Shown here one piece after another: positions 18,649 through 29,876 of a DNA stretch of 64,000 nt; within the stretch, counting starts at the first letter, position 1, and the number at the start of each line of letters is the position of its first letter. Source of the stretch: Cedecea colo (GTDB lineage: Bacteria > Pseudomonadota > Gammaproteobacteria > Enterobacterales > Enterobacteriaceae); NCBI RefSeq assembly GCF_011808225.1, contig NZ_SOYS01000014.1:18934-82933 (forward strand). Reading direction: 5' to 3'. Both the position numbers and the translations under genes were made by a program. The notes below the pieces were generated by a model. It did no database searches. It was given only the letters and a program-made list of their open reading frames with translations, and was not told the origin of the DNA.

Positions 18649-19365
18649 TTATATCAGCGCGGTGAGGGATGCCAACCGCGAAATTTCCAGATGTGGCAAT
18701 AAGCGGCTGTCATTTATCTGCATCAGATCGCCATCGCGCAGGTTAATCCAGCAGGCCTGCATCCCACAGCGCACCGCGCCCGCGACGTCGGTGGTGAGAT
18801 CGTCGCCCACGTGAAGGATCTGTTCCAGCGGTACATTCAGCTTTTCAGCCGCCAGGTGATACATATCGTTAAACGGCTTGGAACGTCCGTGCGGGCCGGC
18901 TCGCAGGACAAATTTAAAATATTTGTCCAGGCCAAACAGATGCGGTTCGGCATTACCGTTGGTGATAGCCACCAGCGGCCATTTTTGCGCAAGCATCGCC
19001 AGCGTGTCATGGGTTTCTTGCGGTACGTCGATGCGGCTGCGCCACTGGGCAAAATTCGCCATGGAAGCAGTGGCACCCGCTGTGGCTTCTTCCGCCGTTA
19101 AGCCTGCCTCTAGCATGGCCTGCTCAACGGCACGGCGACGCCATTCCGTCACGTCGTGGTAAATATCCGGCTCTGCCAGGCGAATAGCCTGACGCAGGCG
19201 CATGAAGTCTGGCTTTGTTAAGGCGCTGAGGCTCGGATGATAATTCTGCACAAAGCTCAGCGATTCCAGCTCGGTGCGTTCGATCACCGGACGATTGTCA
19301 TACAGCGTGTCGTCAAGATCGAAAGTGAGCGCGGCAATTGGCCCAGGTGGGCGGTAAAAATGCAT
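18649..19365 (-). CDS. yigB: HAD-family hydrolase YigB (5-amino-6-(5-phospho-D-ribitylamino)uracil / FMN phosphatase)
   Basis: 238-residue HAD phosphatase; E. coli YigB dephosphorylates FMN and the riboflavin precursor ArPP. Motif [11 protein letters not shown] (about 15-24), motif II AITNGN and motif III/IV KPFNDMY...[10 protein letters not shown] are present. Its ATG overlaps the xerC stop (TAATG), so it is translationally coupled as the last gene of dapF-yigA-xerC-yigB. Confidence 0.95.
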   Translation of the reverse strand: MHFYRPPGPIAALTFDLDDTLYDNRPVIERTELESLSFVQNYHPSLSALTKPDFMRLRQAIRLAEPDIYHDVTEWRRRAVEQAMLEAGLTAEEATAGATASMANFAQWRSRIDVPQETHDTLAMLAQKWPLVAITNGNAEPHLFGLDKYFKFVLRAGPHGRSKPFNDMYHLAAEKLNVPLEQILHVGDDLTTDVAGAVRCGMQACWINLRDGDLMQINDSRLLPHLEISRLASLTALI

Positions 19366-20270
19366 TACGATTTCCCCCGTTTGGCGCGTGGATGCGCGGC
19401 ATCATACACCGAGGATAAATGTTGAAAGTCTAAGTGGGTATAGATTTGCGTTGTGGACAGGTTCGCGTGGCCGAGCAGCTCCTGCACACCGCGCAAATCG
19501 CCGCTCGATTCCAGCATGTGCGTGGCAAAAGAGTGGCGGAGTTTATGGGGGTGAACGTGGCTGTTCAGCCCCTGTTTGATTCCCCACTCGCTAAAGCGTT
19601 TTTGTACGTTGCGGGCAGAGATGCGTTTACCCTGCTTCGAGAGAAACAGCGCATCGTCGTCCGGGCCAAAAAGCTCGCGCAGATCGAGCCAGTGCTCGAC
19701 CCAAACTACGGCAGATTTCCCCACCGGCACGCGGCGTTCTTTGCTGCCTTTGCCCATCACCCATACTTCACCGGTGGACAGACTGATGTGTCCGCAATCC
19801 ATGTTCACCAGTTCCGAAAGGCGCAGGCCCGCGCCGTACATCACTTCAAGCATGGCGCGATCGCGCACGGCGAGCGGATCGTTAAGATCGAGATCCAGCA
19901 GGCGGTTAACGTCATCCACATCAATATTTTTTGGCAGATGGCGGCCAGCCTTCGGCGCGGAGATCCCTTTTGCGGGATTGGCTTGCAGCTCGCCCTGGCT
20001 AACCTGCCAGTCGAAGAAGCTGCGTAGCGCGGAAAGGCGCAGCGCAAGGCTTGATGGCCCAAGGCCTGCTTTGCGGCTACGAACCGTCAGAGAGCGTACG
20101 GCTGCGGCATCGCACAGTTGCCAGGCTTTCAGACCCATCTCATCAAGCAGATGAATAATGGCTTCAAGCTGGCGACCATAGTTGAGCAGGGTTAAAGGGC
20201 TGAGCTGGCGCTCAACCTTCAGGTATCGCAGAAAACCATCAACGGGGGATTGCAGAGGTGAGGCGGTCAT
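19365..20270 (-). CDS. xerC: Site-specific tyrosine recombinase XerC
   Basis: Acts with XerD at dif to resolve chromosome dimers. 301 residues: N-terminal SAM-like core-binding domain (about 8-95) and C-terminal catalytic domain. The catalytic set is complete: Arg150 (GAGLRLSEL), Lys174 ([10 protein letters not shown]), His242 and Arg245 (HPHKLRHSF), His268 (LLGHANL) and Tyr277 (TQIYTHL). Its ATG overlaps the yigA stop (ATGA) and its stop overlaps yigB. Confidence 0.98.
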   Translation of the reverse strand: MTASPLQSPVDGFLRYLKVERQLSPLTLLNYGRQLEAIIHLLDEMGLKAWQLCDAAAVRSLTVRSRKAGLGPSSLALRLSALRSFFDWQVSQGELQANPAKGISAPKAGRHLPKNIDVDDVNRLLDLDLNDPLAVRDRAMLEVMYGAGLRLSELVNMDCGHISLSTGEVWVMGKGSKERRVPVGKSAVVWVEHWLDLRELFGPDDDALFLSKQGKRISARNVQKRFSEWGIKQGLNSHVHPHKLRHSFATHMLESSGDLRGVQELLGHANLSTTQIYTHLDFQHLSSVYDAAHPRAKRGKS

Positions 20271-20971
20271 ACGCGCTCGATCCAGCGCTCCAGCAAATCA
20301 GGCAGCATCAGCGCCAGCTCGTGCAGCAACTGGGTTCCCTGGCCTTCGTGATAATGCTGTGCGTCACGGCTGCTAAAGAGCAGCACGCCGAGATCGGCAT
20401 CGTTGCCCATCAGCGACATCGCAACCGAACCTATCGCTTTTGCCTGTGGCAGCACCACCAGCAGTTCAGGCCCGTTAAGCGGCCCCAGATAATGCTGATT
20501 ATCGCCCAGACGCTGAATGCGCAGCGGTTCGAACGCCTTGCGGTTGAGCGCCAGATGGGTAAAGTCAGAAGGCGCGCCAATACGCCAGCGATCGGCAAAA
20601 AGACGCACGTTCGCACCCGCCAGCCCCATTTCACGCGCCCAGCGATGCAGGCGGTTAAGCATATCATGCAGGCTGGTCGCAGAGGCGAGACGGCCCTGTA
20701 GCTTCAACAGGCGGTAGAACAACCCTTCGTTGGCACTCGCCTGCTCCATCAGCAGGGTCATGTTTTCCTCAAGGAAATTGATGTGGTGGCGGCTGCGGGC
20801 CATATGCCACTCAACCAGCGATACGCTCCCACGCACGGGGTGCGGCACCTGCATCTGTTCGACGTGTCGGGCGTTACGAATAAAGAAGTCGGGATGACGC
20901 AGCAGATACTCCGCCACGGCGTTATCATCGAGCTCCAGTACGGCTTCTTGCTGTTCCTCGGCGTTCTTCAT
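20267..20971 (-). CDS. yigA: DUF484 family protein YigA
   Basis: 234-residue cytoplasmic protein of the DUF484 family, which has a GAF-like fold; function unknown. Features seen are an acidic N-terminus, the motif [14 protein letters not shown] (about 19-32), a predicted helical segment, and a C-terminal domain with [15 protein letters not shown]. Start and stop overlap dapF and xerC by four bases each. The conserved dapF-yigA-xerC linkage is the main clue to its role. Confidence 0.93.
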   Translation of the reverse strand: MKNAEEQQEAVLELDDNAVAEYLLRHPDFFIRNARHVEQMQVPHPVRGSVSLVEWHMARSRHHINFLEENMTLLMEQASANEGLFYRLLKLQGRLASATSLHDMLNRLHRWAREMGLAGANVRLFADRWRIGAPSDFTHLALNRKAFEPLRIQRLGDNQHYLGPLNGPELLVVLPQAKAIGSVAMSLMGNDADLGVLLFSSRDAQHYHEGQGTQLLHELALMLPDLLERWIERV

Positions 20972-21792
20972 AGATGTATGAATCCATCATAAACATGGGC
21001 CGCCGGGCCAGTCATAAACAGTGGACTTCCCGGCCCTTTCCAGGCGATATCAAGGCGGCCGCCGGGCAGCTCTACACGCACCTGCTCCGCCAGTAAACCT
21101 TGCTGAATGCCCACGGCTACGGCACCACAGGCGCCGCTGCCACAGGCTTGTGTTTCGCCCGCGCCACGCTCAAACACGCGCAGGCGGATGTGTTCGCGGG
21201 TAACGACCTGCATAAAGCCGATGTTCGCCCGCTCCGGGAAGCGCTCATGGCTTTCCATAACCGGACCCAGGGTTGCAACAGCGGCAGTGGCCACGTCGTC
21301 CACCTGAATCACGCAGTGCGGATTTCCCATCGACACAACGCCGCACATAATCGTCTGCTCGGCCGCGCGCATGATATAGGTCTTTTCCGCTTTGTTTGCG
21401 CGGAACGGCACTTCCGATGGCTCGAAGTTTGGCTCGCCCATGTTGACGCGCACCAGTTCGTCATCGGTGACGCTTAACACCATGCGGCCGTTGGCCGTGC
21501 TCACGCGAATATCACGTTTGTTAGTCAGCCCTTTCAGGCGCACAAAACGGGCAAAGCAGCGCGCGCCGTTACCACACTGCGACACTTCGCTGCCGTCGGC
21601 ATTAAAGATGCGGTAGTGGAAATCAAGATCGGGATCGTAGGGCGGTTCAACTACCAGCAGCTGATCGAAACCCACACCGAGATGCCTGTCCGACAAGCGA
21701 CGGATCAGCTCAGGGGAGAAATAGACATTCTGTGTCACCGCGTCGACGACCATAAAGTCATTACCGAGGCCATGCATTTTAGAGAACTGCAT
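20968..21792 (-). CDS. dapF: Diaminopimelate epimerase
   Basis: Converts LL- to meso-diaminopimelate for lysine and peptidoglycan. The cofactor-independent two-base mechanism uses Cys in QCGNGARC (about residue 73) and in [10 protein letters not shown] (about 217); both are present. Two starts are possible; ATG 21792 ([14 protein letters not shown]) has GGAG eight bases upstream and gives 274 residues as in E. coli, whereas the ATG at 21804 has a poorer site. First gene of the dapF-yigA-xerC-yigB run, 38 bases after lptM. Confidence 0.98.
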   Translation of the reverse strand: MQFSKMHGLGNDFMVVDAVTQNVYFSPELIRRLSDRHLGVGFDQLLVVEPPYDPDLDFHYRIFNADGSEVSQCGNGARCFARFVRLKGLTNKRDIRVSTANGRMVLSVTDDELVRVNMGEPNFEPSEVPFRANKAEKTYIMRAAEQTIMCGVVSMGNPHCVIQVDDVATAAVATLGPVMESHERFPERANIGFMQVVTREHIRLRVFERGAGETQACGSGACGAVAVGIQQGLLAEQVRVELPGGRLDIAWKGPGSPLFMTGPAAHVYDGFIHL

Positions 21793-21830
21793 TTTCTGCT
21801 CCATTTCCGCGGTTACTTATCTCTTATTGA

Positions 21831-22040
21831 CTAATAAATTACCTGAGTCGGTGCATCATCCGTGCCGCGGTTATTGCGATCCGGCGTGGTTGATTGTATC
21901 TGCGGTTGAGGCGCGGTGCTCTGCGTTGCCGGTTTGGTTTTACCGTCAGCGGGTGGAAAATAGAGAGGTCCTTTCAGGCCGCAACCTGTCAGACTAAATA
22001 GCGCAATTGCCACCGCCAGCGGGCAGAAAATTTTCTTCAT
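21831..22040 (-). CDS. lptM: LPS assembly lipoprotein LptM (YifL)
   Basis: 69-residue lipoprotein with a signal peptide and lipobox LTGC (Cys20), followed by the conserved GLKGPLYFPP. E. coli LptM binds the LptD/LptE translocon and promotes LptD disulfide maturation. The rest is Pro/Thr/Gln-rich and apparently disordered. Divergent from cyaY and upstream of dapF on the same strand. Confidence 0.94.
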   Translation of the reverse strand: MKKIFCPLAVAIALFSLTGCGLKGPLYFPPADGKTKPATQSTAPQPQIQSTTPDRNNRGTDDAPTQVIY

Positions 22041-22168
22041 TATTGAGTTGCCTGTGATTCAACATTCTGTTGTCTATCATCGCAGGTGATCCCCGAAAAG
22101 CAATACTCTTTTCTATTCACTCTGGTTGCTTTTATACTGCCGTGAAGACGACTAACCGGGAAGAAGAG

Positions 22169-22489
22169 ATGAACGACAGCGAATTTCATCGCATATGCGA
22201 TGGCCTGTGGATGACTATTGAAGAGCGTCTGGATAACTGGGACGGCGACACGGATATCGATTGTGAGATTAACGGCGGCGTGCTGACGCTGAGTTTTGAA
22301 AACGGCAGCAAAATTATTATCAACCGCCAGGAGCCGTTACATCAGGTGTGGCTGGCGACCAAAAGCGGCGGTTATCACTTTGACCTGAAAGGGGATTTGT
22401 GGATTTGCGATCGTAGCGGCGCTGAATTCTGGACGCTGCTGGAAACGGCCTGCACCCAGCAAGCGGGCGAGCCGGTAAGCTTTAGCTAG
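22169..22489 (+). CDS. cyaY: Frataxin-like iron-sulfur assembly regulator CyaY
   Basis: 106-residue frataxin homologue that binds iron and modulates IscS in Fe-S cluster assembly. The start [11 protein letters not shown] equals the E. coli N-terminus and GAAGAAGAG lies just before it; the longer upstream frame is not used. The acidic first helix ([14 protein letters not shown]) and the conserved [17 protein letters not shown]...WICDRSG strands are present. Its stop abuts the stop of the convergent cyaA. Confidence 0.97.
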   Translation: MNDSEFHRICDGLWMTIEERLDNWDGDTDIDCEINGGVLTLSFENGSKIIINRQEPLHQVWLATKSGGYHFDLKGDLWICDRSGAEFWTLLETACTQQAGEPVSFS

Positions 22490-25036
22490 CTACTGGTACT
22501 GTTGCAGCAGCGGCGCGGCGTTATCGTCATGATTCGCCGACGTGGCGGGGAGAATAGTCTGGGTGCGGAACGGGATAACCTGCATGCGCCCGTCTACCTT
22601 CACAATCTGGTAGAACTGCGGCAGGTTGAAGTTGATAAAGCTTGAGCCGTAGGTGAAACGGTCGTGCGATGAAGAATAGAAGCGGCTGACATCGCGCACC
22701 AGCTCTTCTTTGCTTCCCTCGCAGTGGTGATACACCTCCGCCCGGTTGCTCTCATCAAGAATATAGATGTTAAAGCCCTGCTCTTCGCTGGTCTCTTCAA
22801 AGAAAAACTGAATAATCCCTTCGCTGGCAAAGCCGTCCACCACCGGCGGCAACTGCACCTGGTTTGTTTCCACCTGAACGGACAGCCCGTGCAATTTGTT
22901 ATGGGAAATCGCCCCATAGAACTCCACCGCATTTTCCAGCTTCTGCACCGACACGCTCAGCCGTTCGAAGAACAGACCCCATGTCTGCCCGGATACGCGC
23001 AGCGCTTTGAAACGCCCCGGCTCCTGGCGAGTGCTGGATAAGCGGAACTCAATGCATTCGGAAACCAGTTGCAGCACACGAGTGCGGATCAGACCGCGCA
23101 AGTGCTGGCTGTAGCAGAAGACTTCTACGCTATCCGGCGGCGCGGCATCCTGGTGCATTTTGCCGAGGATGGTTTTCAGCGCTTCGATCATCGCCTGCTC
23201 GCCGTTGAAATGCAGAGTACGCACTTCGTTCCACGAGTTGCGATAAAGCAGGTCGACGCTGCCGATCAGACACTGCTGCTGCTGCCCAAAGCTGAATACG
23301 TCGAGCTTGCGGAAATCGAAATGCACGACCTGATTGCGGAACGCCGCCGTCGGGTCATATTCCAGGTTGACGATAATCGCCAGATGGCGGATTTCACACG
23401 GGCTGTAGAGCGCTTTTGGCGTTGGCGCAGGCAGGCGCAGCGGGAAGTGATGGGAAACATCCGCCACCATTTCCTGCAGCTTAGGCAGGTCGCAAATACC
23501 GTTGCCCTTAATAAACAGGCGGGTGCGCGAGGTCAGCAGGCCATTAAAGTAGGCCCACGCCACCAGCTTATTAAGATAACGGTTATATTCCAGCGGCTGA
23601 TGGCTGACGATGGAATCCATATTTGGCGCGCGGTTGTAGAGATACCAACCAGAACGGTTGGCGCGGCCCGGCGGCACATGGATAAAGGTAAGGTTCGACT
23701 CGGAAAGGTCCGGCGAAATCTGAGGGTTCACCAGAGTGACCTTACCCGGCAGCGCTTCGAAGGCTGCATACAGTTTACGGGTCAGCACGCCAATATCCTG
23801 CGGGCTGGCGCTGACGCTGAGGTTGTTGCGGCGCGCAAAGCGAATCAGGTTGCGGTAGCTTTGCATCATCGCATCCAGCAATTCGTTGTGCGCATCGCGT
23901 ACCTGATCAATCTTCCAGTTAGCGCGGTTGTCCAGCATCGCCAGACGCTCTTCGTCCCAGCCCCAGTCTTTGACCAGCTGGCTTAATACTTCACGACGCC
24001 AGCCGACGCAGGCCCGCTCGCGTGAGAGTTTTTCGCACACTTTCAGGTAGAAGCAGCGGCGTACCAGATCCAGTCGTGCGGTATCTTCGATTTGTGTCAG
24101 ATAATGGGTTACGCGTTCCAGCATCATGCAGTAAGGATCGAGCCCGAAGGAGACTATCTCGCCGTCGTGCAGGCGCTGTTTGATGTCTTTCGCCAGTAGG
24201 CGCGCGTTCGGGTATTCCCAGGAATAGGCTTCCAGCAGCAGCGTTTTCAGCACTGCTTTATAGGGAGAGTCGATACTTTTATAGAGCTGCCACAGGCTGG
24301 CGCCGAAGTATTCTTCGGCAGAGAGCGAACTCAATCCGCCGAGATCGAGCCATTCGTTTGGCGTCAGCACGCCCTGCGAGTAGAGCGACATGACGTAATC
24401 GTCGTAGTTCTCTTCTTCATCGCCCGGCACCATATTCCACAGAATACGTTTACCCGCGAGGCGCACGGCGGTGCGGTAAAATTCGTCCAGCAGCAGGATA
24501 TGTTGCGTTGAGCCGCAGTCTTCGCCGCCGAGACTGCCGCTTTCGTTATGGCGGAAACGGTTCTCATCGATCAGGAAGAAACTGACTTCTACGCCCAGTG
24601 ACGCAGCCCAGCTTTCCAGCAGGCTACATTTACGCTGCAGCAGCTGGCGTTCATCGTTGTCGAGCCATGCCTGGTGACAAACCCAGATATCCAGGTCTGA
24701 AGAACAGCTTTGGCCAACGGAGGAGGTACTGCCCATTGAATAGAGTGCGGTTATCGGTAACTCGCCGGCGGCGGTTTCCTGCGGCGGCATGCCGCGCATC
24801 ATTTCCAGCTCGTTCAGGTAATGGCGTTGGGTTTCATCAGGCGTGTAAATGCAAATGCCATGGGGAACGTTACCTTCGAGGTAACCCGGCATCAGCGGGT
24901 GATGATAATGTAACAATGTTGGCAGAAGACTGTAGACCTGTTGGAAAGCAGGGCCCATCGCAGCAAGCGCGCGATCTACGCGCAGTTGGTTGATGGCATC
25001 CAGTCTCTGTTTAAGCGTCTCAATATAGAGGTACAA
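22490..25036 (-). CDS. cyaA: Class I adenylate cyclase
   Basis: Makes cAMP, the CRP effector. 848 residues with a TTG start ([16 protein letters not shown]), the same inefficient start as in E. coli, where it limits expression. The N-terminal catalytic half holds [19 protein letters not shown] (GS and DLD of the nucleotidyltransferase site); the C-terminal half is the glucose-sensitive regulatory region. A CRP-like site lies upstream. Confidence 0.97.
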   Translation of the reverse strand: MYLYIETLKQRLDAINQLRVDRALAAMGPAFQQVYSLLPTLLHYHHPLMPGYLEGNVPHGICIYTPDETQRHYLNELEMMRGMPPQETAAGELPITALYSMGSTSSVGQSCSSDLDIWVCHQAWLDNDERQLLQRKCSLLESWAASLGVEVSFFLIDENRFRHNESGSLGGEDCGSTQHILLLDEFYRTAVRLAGKRILWNMVPGDEEENYDDYVMSLYSQGVLTPNEWLDLGGLSSLSAEEYFGASLWQLYKSIDSPYKAVLKTLLLEAYSWEYPNARLLAKDIKQRLHDGEIVSFGLDPYCMMLERVTHYLTQIEDTARLDLVRRCFYLKVCEKLSRERACVGWRREVLSQLVKDWGWDEERLAMLDNRANWKIDQVRDAHNELLDAMMQSYRNLIRFARRNNLSVSASPQDIGVLTRKLYAAFEALPGKVTLVNPQISPDLSESNLTFIHVPPGRANRSGWYLYNRAPNMDSIVSHQPLEYNRYLNKLVAWAYFNGLLTSRTRLFIKGNGICDLPKLQEMVADVSHHFPLRLPAPTPKALYSPCEIRHLAIIVNLEYDPTAAFRNQVVHFDFRKLDVFSFGQQQQCLIGSVDLLYRNSWNEVRTLHFNGEQAMIEALKTILGKMHQDAAPPDSVEVFCYSQHLRGLIRTRVLQLVSECIEFRLSSTRQEPGRFKALRVSGQTWGLFFERLSVSVQKLENAVEFYGAISHNKLHGLSVQVETNQVQLPPVVDGFASEGIIQFFFEETSEEQGFNIYILDESNRAEVYHHCEGSKEELVRDVSRFYSSSHDRFTYGSSFINFNLPQFYQIVKVDGRMQVIPFRTQTILPATSANHDDNAAPLLQQYQ

Positions 25037-25132
25037 GACATATCGCCTGATGGTTTCAGTATTTCGAAAAAACCCGTTTCCTGATTGCTGCCGTTATGAT
25101 TATAAACGAACGGGCAGACAATTGCTGGAAAC

Positions 25133-25148
25133 GTGATCAATTTAACAC
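25133..25148. promoter_or_regulatory. CRP-type site upstream of cyaA
   Basis: On the minus strand GTGTTAAATTGATCAC, in a sequence context nearly the same as the E. coli cyaA P2 operator, where CRP-cAMP represses. It lies about 100 bases before the TTG start. Confidence 0.75.
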
Positions 25149-25321
25149 CTTGCTGGTTGACCGTAAAGAAAGTTGCGCTATGCACAATGTTCGCCACCAG
25201 TAAGCCGTTTTATATTCCATAATACGAGACACGTCCCTCTTTGCCGCAAAAACCGTTGAAACTGACAGCCTTCCGTGAAGAGTGGTAGGATGGGAAGCAG
25301 ACGACAATTACGGTAACAAGC

Positions 25322-26263
25322 ATGTTAGACAAAGAATTAAGAATTGCCACTCGCCAAAGTCCATTAGCGCTTTGGCAAGCACAATATGTTAAACAGCGCC
25401 TGATGGCCTGCCATCCGCAACTCACCGTTGAGCTGGTGCCAATGGTCACGCGCGGCGATGTCATCCTCGATACACCCCTGGCAAAAGTTGGCGGAAAGGG
25501 GCTGTTTGTCAAAGAGCTAGAACTGGCTTTGCTTGAGGGTCGTGCTGATATTGCCGTGCATTCGATGAAAGATGTGCCGGTCGAATTCCCGGAAGGGCTG
25601 GGGCTGGTAACCATTTGTGAGCGCGACGATCCGCGGGACGCCTTCGTTTCTAATCGGTATGCAAGCCTTGATGATTTACCTCCAGGCAGCATCGTTGGCA
25701 CCTCCAGCCTCCGCCGCCAGTGCCAGCTTGCTGAACGCCACCCGGAGCTGGTTATTCGCTCGCTGCGTGGCAACGTAGGCACGCGTCTGAGCAAGCTTGA
25801 TAAGGGCGAATACGATGCGATTATTCTCGCCGTGGCGGGGCTAAATCGCCTTGAGTTGCAGTCCCGAGTTCGCTGCGCGCTTCCAGCCGAAATCTCACTT
25901 CCGGCGGTAGGCCAGGGCGCGGTGGGCATCGAGTGCCGAATCGATGACAAACGCACCCGCGAGTTACTCGCACCGCTCAATCATGACGAAACGGCAATTC
26001 GCGTGCGCGCGGAACGTGCCATGAACATGCGTCTTGAAGGCGGTTGTCAGGTGCCGATCGGCAGCTATGCGGAACTGAAAGACGGCGAGTTATGGCTAAG
26101 AGCGCTGGTTGGCGCGCCGGACGGTTCCTTTATGGTACGCGGTGAACGTCGTGGAAAACCTGAAGATGCGGAAGCCATGGGCATTTCACTGGCCGAAGAG
26201 CTGCTCAATAATGGCGCACGCGAAGTGTTAGCCGCAGTTTATGCCGGGGACGCCCTCGAATGA
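25322..26263 (+). CDS. hemC: Porphobilinogen deaminase (hydroxymethylbilane synthase)
   Basis: Joins four porphobilinogens into hydroxymethylbilane in haem synthesis. 313 residues: [14 protein letters not shown] at the N-terminus, the catalytic Asp in the [16 protein letters not shown] segment, arginines of [11 protein letters not shown] and [11 protein letters not shown], and the dipyrromethane-bearing Cys in [10 protein letters not shown] (about residue 242). First gene of hemCDXY, divergent from cyaA across 285 bases. Confidence 0.98.
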   Translation: MLDKELRIATRQSPLALWQAQYVKQRLMACHPQLTVELVPMVTRGDVILDTPLAKVGGKGLFVKELELALLEGRADIAVHSMKDVPVEFPEGLGLVTICERDDPRDAFVSNRYASLDDLPPGSIVGTSSLRRQCQLAERHPELVIRSLRGNVGTRLSKLDKGEYDAIILAVAGLNRLELQSRVRCALPAEISLPAVGQGAVGIECRIDDKRTRELLAPLNHDETAIRVRAERAMNMRLEGGCQVPIGSYAELKDGELWLRALVGAPDGSFMVRGERRGKPEDAEAMGISLAEELLNNGAREVLAAVYAGDALE

Positions 26264-27000
26264 CGATCCTTGTCACCCGCCCCTCTCCCGCCGGGGATGA
26301 GTTAGTGAGCCGTCTGCGCGCACTCGGGCAGGTGGCGTACAGTTTCCCTCTTATCGAATTCTCCCGTGGCGGGCAGTTGGAACAGCTGCCGGGGCTGCTT
26401 GCCAATCTCCGTGCTGAGGATCTGGTTTTTATTTTATCTCAGCATGTCGTGCAGTACGCGAATCCACTCCTGAGCAAAAACAGCATCGGCTGGCCGCAGA
26501 ACCTGAGCTGGTTTGCCATCGGGCGTACAACCGCCCTCGCGTTTCATACGGTGAGCCATTTGCCAGTTCGCTATCCGTTGGATCGGGAAACCAGTGAAGT
26601 CTTGCTACAATTACCTGAATTACAGAATATTACCGGTAAGCGTGCGCTGATCCTACGTGGCAACGGCGGGCGCGAGCTGTTAGGCGAAACCCTGGCGGCC
26701 CGCGGCGCTAAAGTAGAATTTTGCGAATGTTATCAACGCAATGCCAGAATTTATGACGGAACAGAAGAGGCTTTTCGCTGGCGCGATCGTGGCATAAACA
26801 CTCTCGTGGTGACCAGCGGTGAAATGCTGCAACAGCTTTATACGCTGATTCCGCAGTGGTATCGCAATGCCTGGTTACTCCACTGCCAGCTGGTTGTTGT
26901 CAGTGAGCGTTTGGCGATTCTTGCCCGGGATTTGGGCTGGCAGGATATTCGCATCGCCGATAACGCCGACAATGACGCGCTGCTCCGCGCGTTACAATAA
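26260..27000 (+). CDS. hemD: Uroporphyrinogen-III synthase
   Basis: Cyclises hydroxymethylbilane to uroporphyrinogen III with inversion of ring D. 246 residues, the family length, with the poorly conserved but recognisable [21 protein letters not shown] start, [16 protein letters not shown] (hinge region) and the [11 protein letters not shown] segment. Its ATG overlaps the hemC stop by four bases. Confidence 0.96.
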   Translation: MTILVTRPSPAGDELVSRLRALGQVAYSFPLIEFSRGGQLEQLPGLLANLRAEDLVFILSQHVVQYANPLLSKNSIGWPQNLSWFAIGRTTALAFHTVSHLPVRYPLDRETSEVLLQLPELQNITGKRALILRGNGGRELLGETLAARGAKVEFCECYQRNARIYDGTEEAFRWRDRGINTLVVTSGEMLQQLYTLIPQWYRNAWLLHCQLVVVSERLAILARDLGWQDIRIADNADNDALLRALQ

Positions 27001-27023
27001 ACCTAACAATATGGGACGCCACA

Positions 27024-28199
27024 ATGACGGAACAAAATACTTCCTCCGCCATGGTTGAAGAGACCAAACCCGCGGTAGAAAGCACGCCGCTACCGGAACA
27101 ATCCCCACAGAAGAATCGTAGCGGCGTAGCGGGGATTGCTTTGGGTGCCATCGCCATTGCTATTGCTCTGGCGTTAGGTGCCGGACTTTACAGCTATGGC
27201 AAACATCAAACCTCTGCGCAAACCGCCACCAATGATGCGCTGACGACCCAGCTTGCCGCGCTGCAAAAACAGCAGGATCGGCAGCAAGCCGAACTGGAAA
27301 AGACCATCAAACAGCAGGCAACGGCGCTTGATGAAGCCAACCGCCAGCAGGCAAATCTGGCACGTCAGTTAGATGAAGTGCAGCAAAAAGTGGCCACTAT
27401 TTCGGGCAGCGATGCAAAAACCTGGCTGCTCGCCCAGGCTGATTTCCTGGTAAAATTAGCCGGGCGTAAGCTTTGGAGCGATCGGGATGTCACTACCGCC
27501 GCCGCGTTGTTAAAAAGCGCTGACGCAAGCCTTGCAGACATGAATGACCCAAGCTTGCTTACCGCTCGTCGCGCCTTAACCGACGATATCAGTTCGCTTG
27601 CATCGGTCACCCAGGTGGATTACGACGGCATCGTTCTGAAGTTAAACCAGCTGGCTAATCAGGTTGATAACCTTCGCCTTGCGGATAACGACAACGACGA
27701 TACGCCGATGGATTCCGACGACAGCGAACTGTCCAGCACCATGACCGAATGGCGGCAGAATCTGGTGAAAAGCTGGCATAACTTTATGGATAGTTTTATT
27801 ACCATTCGCCGCCGCGATGAAACGGCGGTGCCGCTGCTGGCCCCTAACCAGGATATCTATCTGCGTGAGAATATTCGCTCGCGCCTGTTAATTGCCGCTC
27901 AGGCCGTGCCTCGTCATCAGGATGAGACCTACAAGCAGTCGCTGGAAAACGTGTCCACGTGGGTGCGTGCTTATTACGACACCGACGATGCCGCCACCAA
28001 AGCATTTCTGGATGAATTAGACGCGCTGAGCCAGCAAAGCATCAATATGGATATCCCGCAAACGCTGCAAAGCCAGCCGCTGCTGGAAAAACTGATGCAA
28101 ACTCGCGTTCGCAATTTACTTGCTCAGCCAGCCGAAGCCAGCGCCGCGCCAGCCGAAGCCACGCCTGAACAGGCGCCCGCAGTAAGTCAGGGAGAATAA
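27024..28199 (+). CDS. hemX: HemX, membrane-anchored protein of the hem operon
   Basis: 391-residue protein with a short N-terminal cytoplasmic region, one transmembrane segment (about 35-56), a Gln-rich coiled coil (about 70-130) and a periplasmic domain, ending in an Ala/Pro/Glu-rich tail. It is often labelled uroporphyrinogen-III C-methyltransferase, but I see no methyltransferase motif. Third gene of hemCDXY, two bases before hemY; function unproven. Confidence 0.93.
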   Translation: MTEQNTSSAMVEETKPAVESTPLPEQSPQKNRSGVAGIALGAIAIAIALALGAGLYSYGKHQTSAQTATNDALTTQLAALQKQQDRQQAELEKTIKQQATALDEANRQQANLARQLDEVQQKVATISGSDAKTWLLAQADFLVKLAGRKLWSDRDVTTAAALLKSADASLADMNDPSLLTARRALTDDISSLASVTQVDYDGIVLKLNQLANQVDNLRLADNDNDDTPMDSDDSELSSTMTEWRQNLVKSWHNFMDSFITIRRRDETAVPLLAPNQDIYLRENIRSRLLIAAQAVPRHQDETYKQSLENVSTWVRAYYDTDDAATKAFLDELDALSQQSINMDIPQTLQSQPLLEKLMQTRVRNLLAQPAEASAAPAEATPEQAPAVSQGE

Positions 28200-28201
28200 G
28201 C

Positions 28202-29398
28202 ATGATTAAAGTCTTATTACTCTTCCTGCTGTTGATCGCCGGGCTCGTTCTTGGGCCTATGCTGGCGGGTCATCAGGGCTATGTCCTGATTCAAACCGAT
28301 AACTACAACGTGGAAACCAGCGTCACAGGTCTGGCAATCGTATTGATCCTGACCATGATCGTACTGTTCGCTGTCGAATGGATACTGCGTCGTATTTTCC
28401 GCACCGGCGCACGTACCCGAGGTTGGTTCGTGGGACGTAAAAGCAGCCGTGCACGTAAGCAAACTAAAGCGGCACTGCTGAAGCTGGCTGAAGGCGATTA
28501 CCAGCAGGTTGAGAAGCTGATGGTAAAAAATGCCGATCACGCCGAACAGCCCGTGGTTAATTACCTGCTGGCGGCCGAAGCGGCGCAGCAACGCGGTGAT
28601 GAAATCCGCGCCAACCAGCATCTGGAACGGGCAGCTGAGCTGGCGGACAGCGATCAGTTACCGGTAGAAATCACCCGTGTTCGTCTGCAACTTGCCAGGA
28701 ACGAAAACCATGCGGCTCGCCATGGTATAGATAAACTGCTGGAAGTCGCGCCTCGCCATCCGGAAGTGCTGCGTCTTGCAGAGCAAGCTTATGTGCGGAC
28801 CGGCGCATGGAGTTCCGTACTGGATATTCTGCCTGCTATGGATAAAGTACAGGTCGGTGACGAAACCCATCGTGCAGCGCTGCAAGAACAGGCGTGGATT
28901 GGGATGATGGATCAGGCCATGGCGGATCGGGGCAACGATGGCCTGAAAGCCTGGTGGCGCAGCCAGAGCCGCAAAACACGTCATGAAACGACGCTGCAGG
29001 TTGCGATGGCGGAGCATCTTATTGAGTGTGACGATCAAGAAGCCGCACAGGAAATCATACTGGACGGCCTGAAACGTCAGTATGACGAACGTCTGATTCT
29101 GCTGATGCCTCGCCTGAAGTCAGGCAATCCGGAACAGCTGGAAAAAGCGCTGCGTCAGCAAATCAAAACGCAGGGCGACCGCCCTCTACTGTATAGCACG
29201 CTGGGCCAGCTATTTATGAAGCGTGGCGAATGGCAGCAGGCGAGTGAAGCGTTTCGTGAGGCTATTAAGCAGCGCCCCGATGCCTTTGATTATGCCTGGC
29301 TTGCCGACTCGCTGGACCGGCTGCATCAGCCGGAAGAAGCTGCGCTGATGCGTCGTGATGGCCTGCTGCTGACCCTGCAAAATAACCCTAATCCTTAA
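28202..29398 (+). CDS. hemY: HemY, TPR-containing inner-membrane protein
   Basis: 398 residues: two N-terminal membrane segments (about 4-20 and 43-63) followed by a basic stretch and tetratricopeptide-like helical repeats (clear near AEAAQQRGDEIRANQHLERAAELA and STLGQLFMKRGEWQQASEAFREAIKQRP). Last gene of hemCDXY. It is not the protoporphyrinogen oxidase called HemY in Bacillus. Role in haem metabolism is suggested by linkage only. Confidence 0.94.
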   Translation: MIKVLLLFLLLIAGLVLGPMLAGHQGYVLIQTDNYNVETSVTGLAIVLILTMIVLFAVEWILRRIFRTGARTRGWFVGRKSSRARKQTKAALLKLAEGDYQQVEKLMVKNADHAEQPVVNYLLAAEAAQQRGDEIRANQHLERAAELADSDQLPVEITRVRLQLARNENHAARHGIDKLLEVAPRHPEVLRLAEQAYVRTGAWSSVLDILPAMDKVQVGDETHRAALQEQAWIGMMDQAMADRGNDGLKAWWRSQSRKTRHETTLQVAMAEHLIECDDQEAAQEIILDGLKRQYDERLILLMPRLKSGNPEQLEKALRQQIKTQGDRPLLYSTLGQLFMKRGEWQQASEAFREAIKQRPDAFDYAWLADSLDRLHQPEEAALMRRDGLLLTLQNNPNP

Positions 29399-29405
29399 GC
29401 CTTCA

Positions 29406-29430
29406 GGGCGAAGTTCTTTCGCCCTTTCCC
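29406..29430 (+). terminator. hemY operon terminator
   Basis: GGGCGAA / TTCGCCC stem with a five-base loop, followed by TTTCCCTT, directly after the hemY stop. Confidence 0.7.
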
Positions 29431-29444
29431 TTCGCTCGATACAT

Positions 29445-29644
29445 AAAAAAACACCTGCCGGTTGGCAGGTGTTAAAACAGGTCTGTTTGACAACTAAGTG
29501 GTGCTTCACTCAACGTTATGTCCATGGTGTCGGATGAGGCCTGAGGCGACATCTGTCGGTGGACGATAAGCACCGTAATTGGCTCTGCGTCATTCCTGGG
29601 TTTATGAAGCCTGAGCAAACATAAGAAGTGGAATGAGCATCTAC
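29445..29644 (-). ncRNA. glmZ: Small regulatory RNA GlmZ
   Basis: The 200-base stretch begins GTAGATGCTCATTCC and contains GGAATGACGCAGAGCC, GTGCTTATCGTCCACCGACA and AACGTTGAGTGAAGCACCAC, all characteristic of E. coli GlmZ, then ends in a strong hairpin (AACACCTGCC / GGCAGGTGTT) with a T-run. GlmZ base-pairs with glmS mRNA with Hfq and is processed by RNase E/RapZ. It lies after hemY on the opposite strand, as in E. coli. Upstream are a -24/-12 promoter and three GlrR-like sites. Confidence 0.95.
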
Positions 29645-29655
29645 AAGTGGATTAT

Positions 29656-29671
29656 TGCACGAAGCATGCCA
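29656..29671 (-). promoter_or_regulatory. Sigma54 (RpoN) promoter of glmZ
   Basis: TGGCATGCTTCGTGCA has the GG and GC elements 12 bases apart required by sigma54 (consensus TGGCAC-N5-TTGC). The -12 GC lies 12-13 bases before the GlmZ 5' end at 29644. Confidence 0.85.
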
Positions 29672-29782
29672 GGTTTGAATCGGCATTTTGCCAGCTCCAG
29701 CAATACCTACAATTTCAGGTAGTTATTGTTACGGATAGCCTACTAGTTTGACGCTACCGCGACGGATATCACCCGTTTCGCC

Positions 29783-29800
29783 TGTCTCCCCAAGGAGACA
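29783..29800. promoter_or_regulatory. GlrR-type activator site 1 of glmZ
   Basis: Perfect TGTC-N10-GACA, about 147 bases upstream of the GlmZ 5' end. GlrR of the GlrK/GlrR system uses this consensus to activate sigma54 promoters of glmY/glmZ. Confidence 0.75.
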
Positions 29801-29845
29801 CTTAACGGCCGGATAATTAAAAGACCTATTTATCAGCTAATTAAA

Positions 29846-29863
29846 CGTCGTGAAAAAGCGACA
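29846..29863. promoter_or_regulatory. GlrR-type activator site 2 of glmZ
   Basis: CGTC-N10-GACA, one mismatch from the TGTC-N10-GACA consensus, between sites 1 and 3. Confidence 0.55.
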
Positions 29864-29876
29864 GCCAAATGTGGTT

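Noticed and set aside
23069..23986. 305-codon frame opposite cyaA
   Set aside because: Antisense shadow of cyaA; composition is His/Gln/Arg-rich as expected for a reverse-frame artefact.
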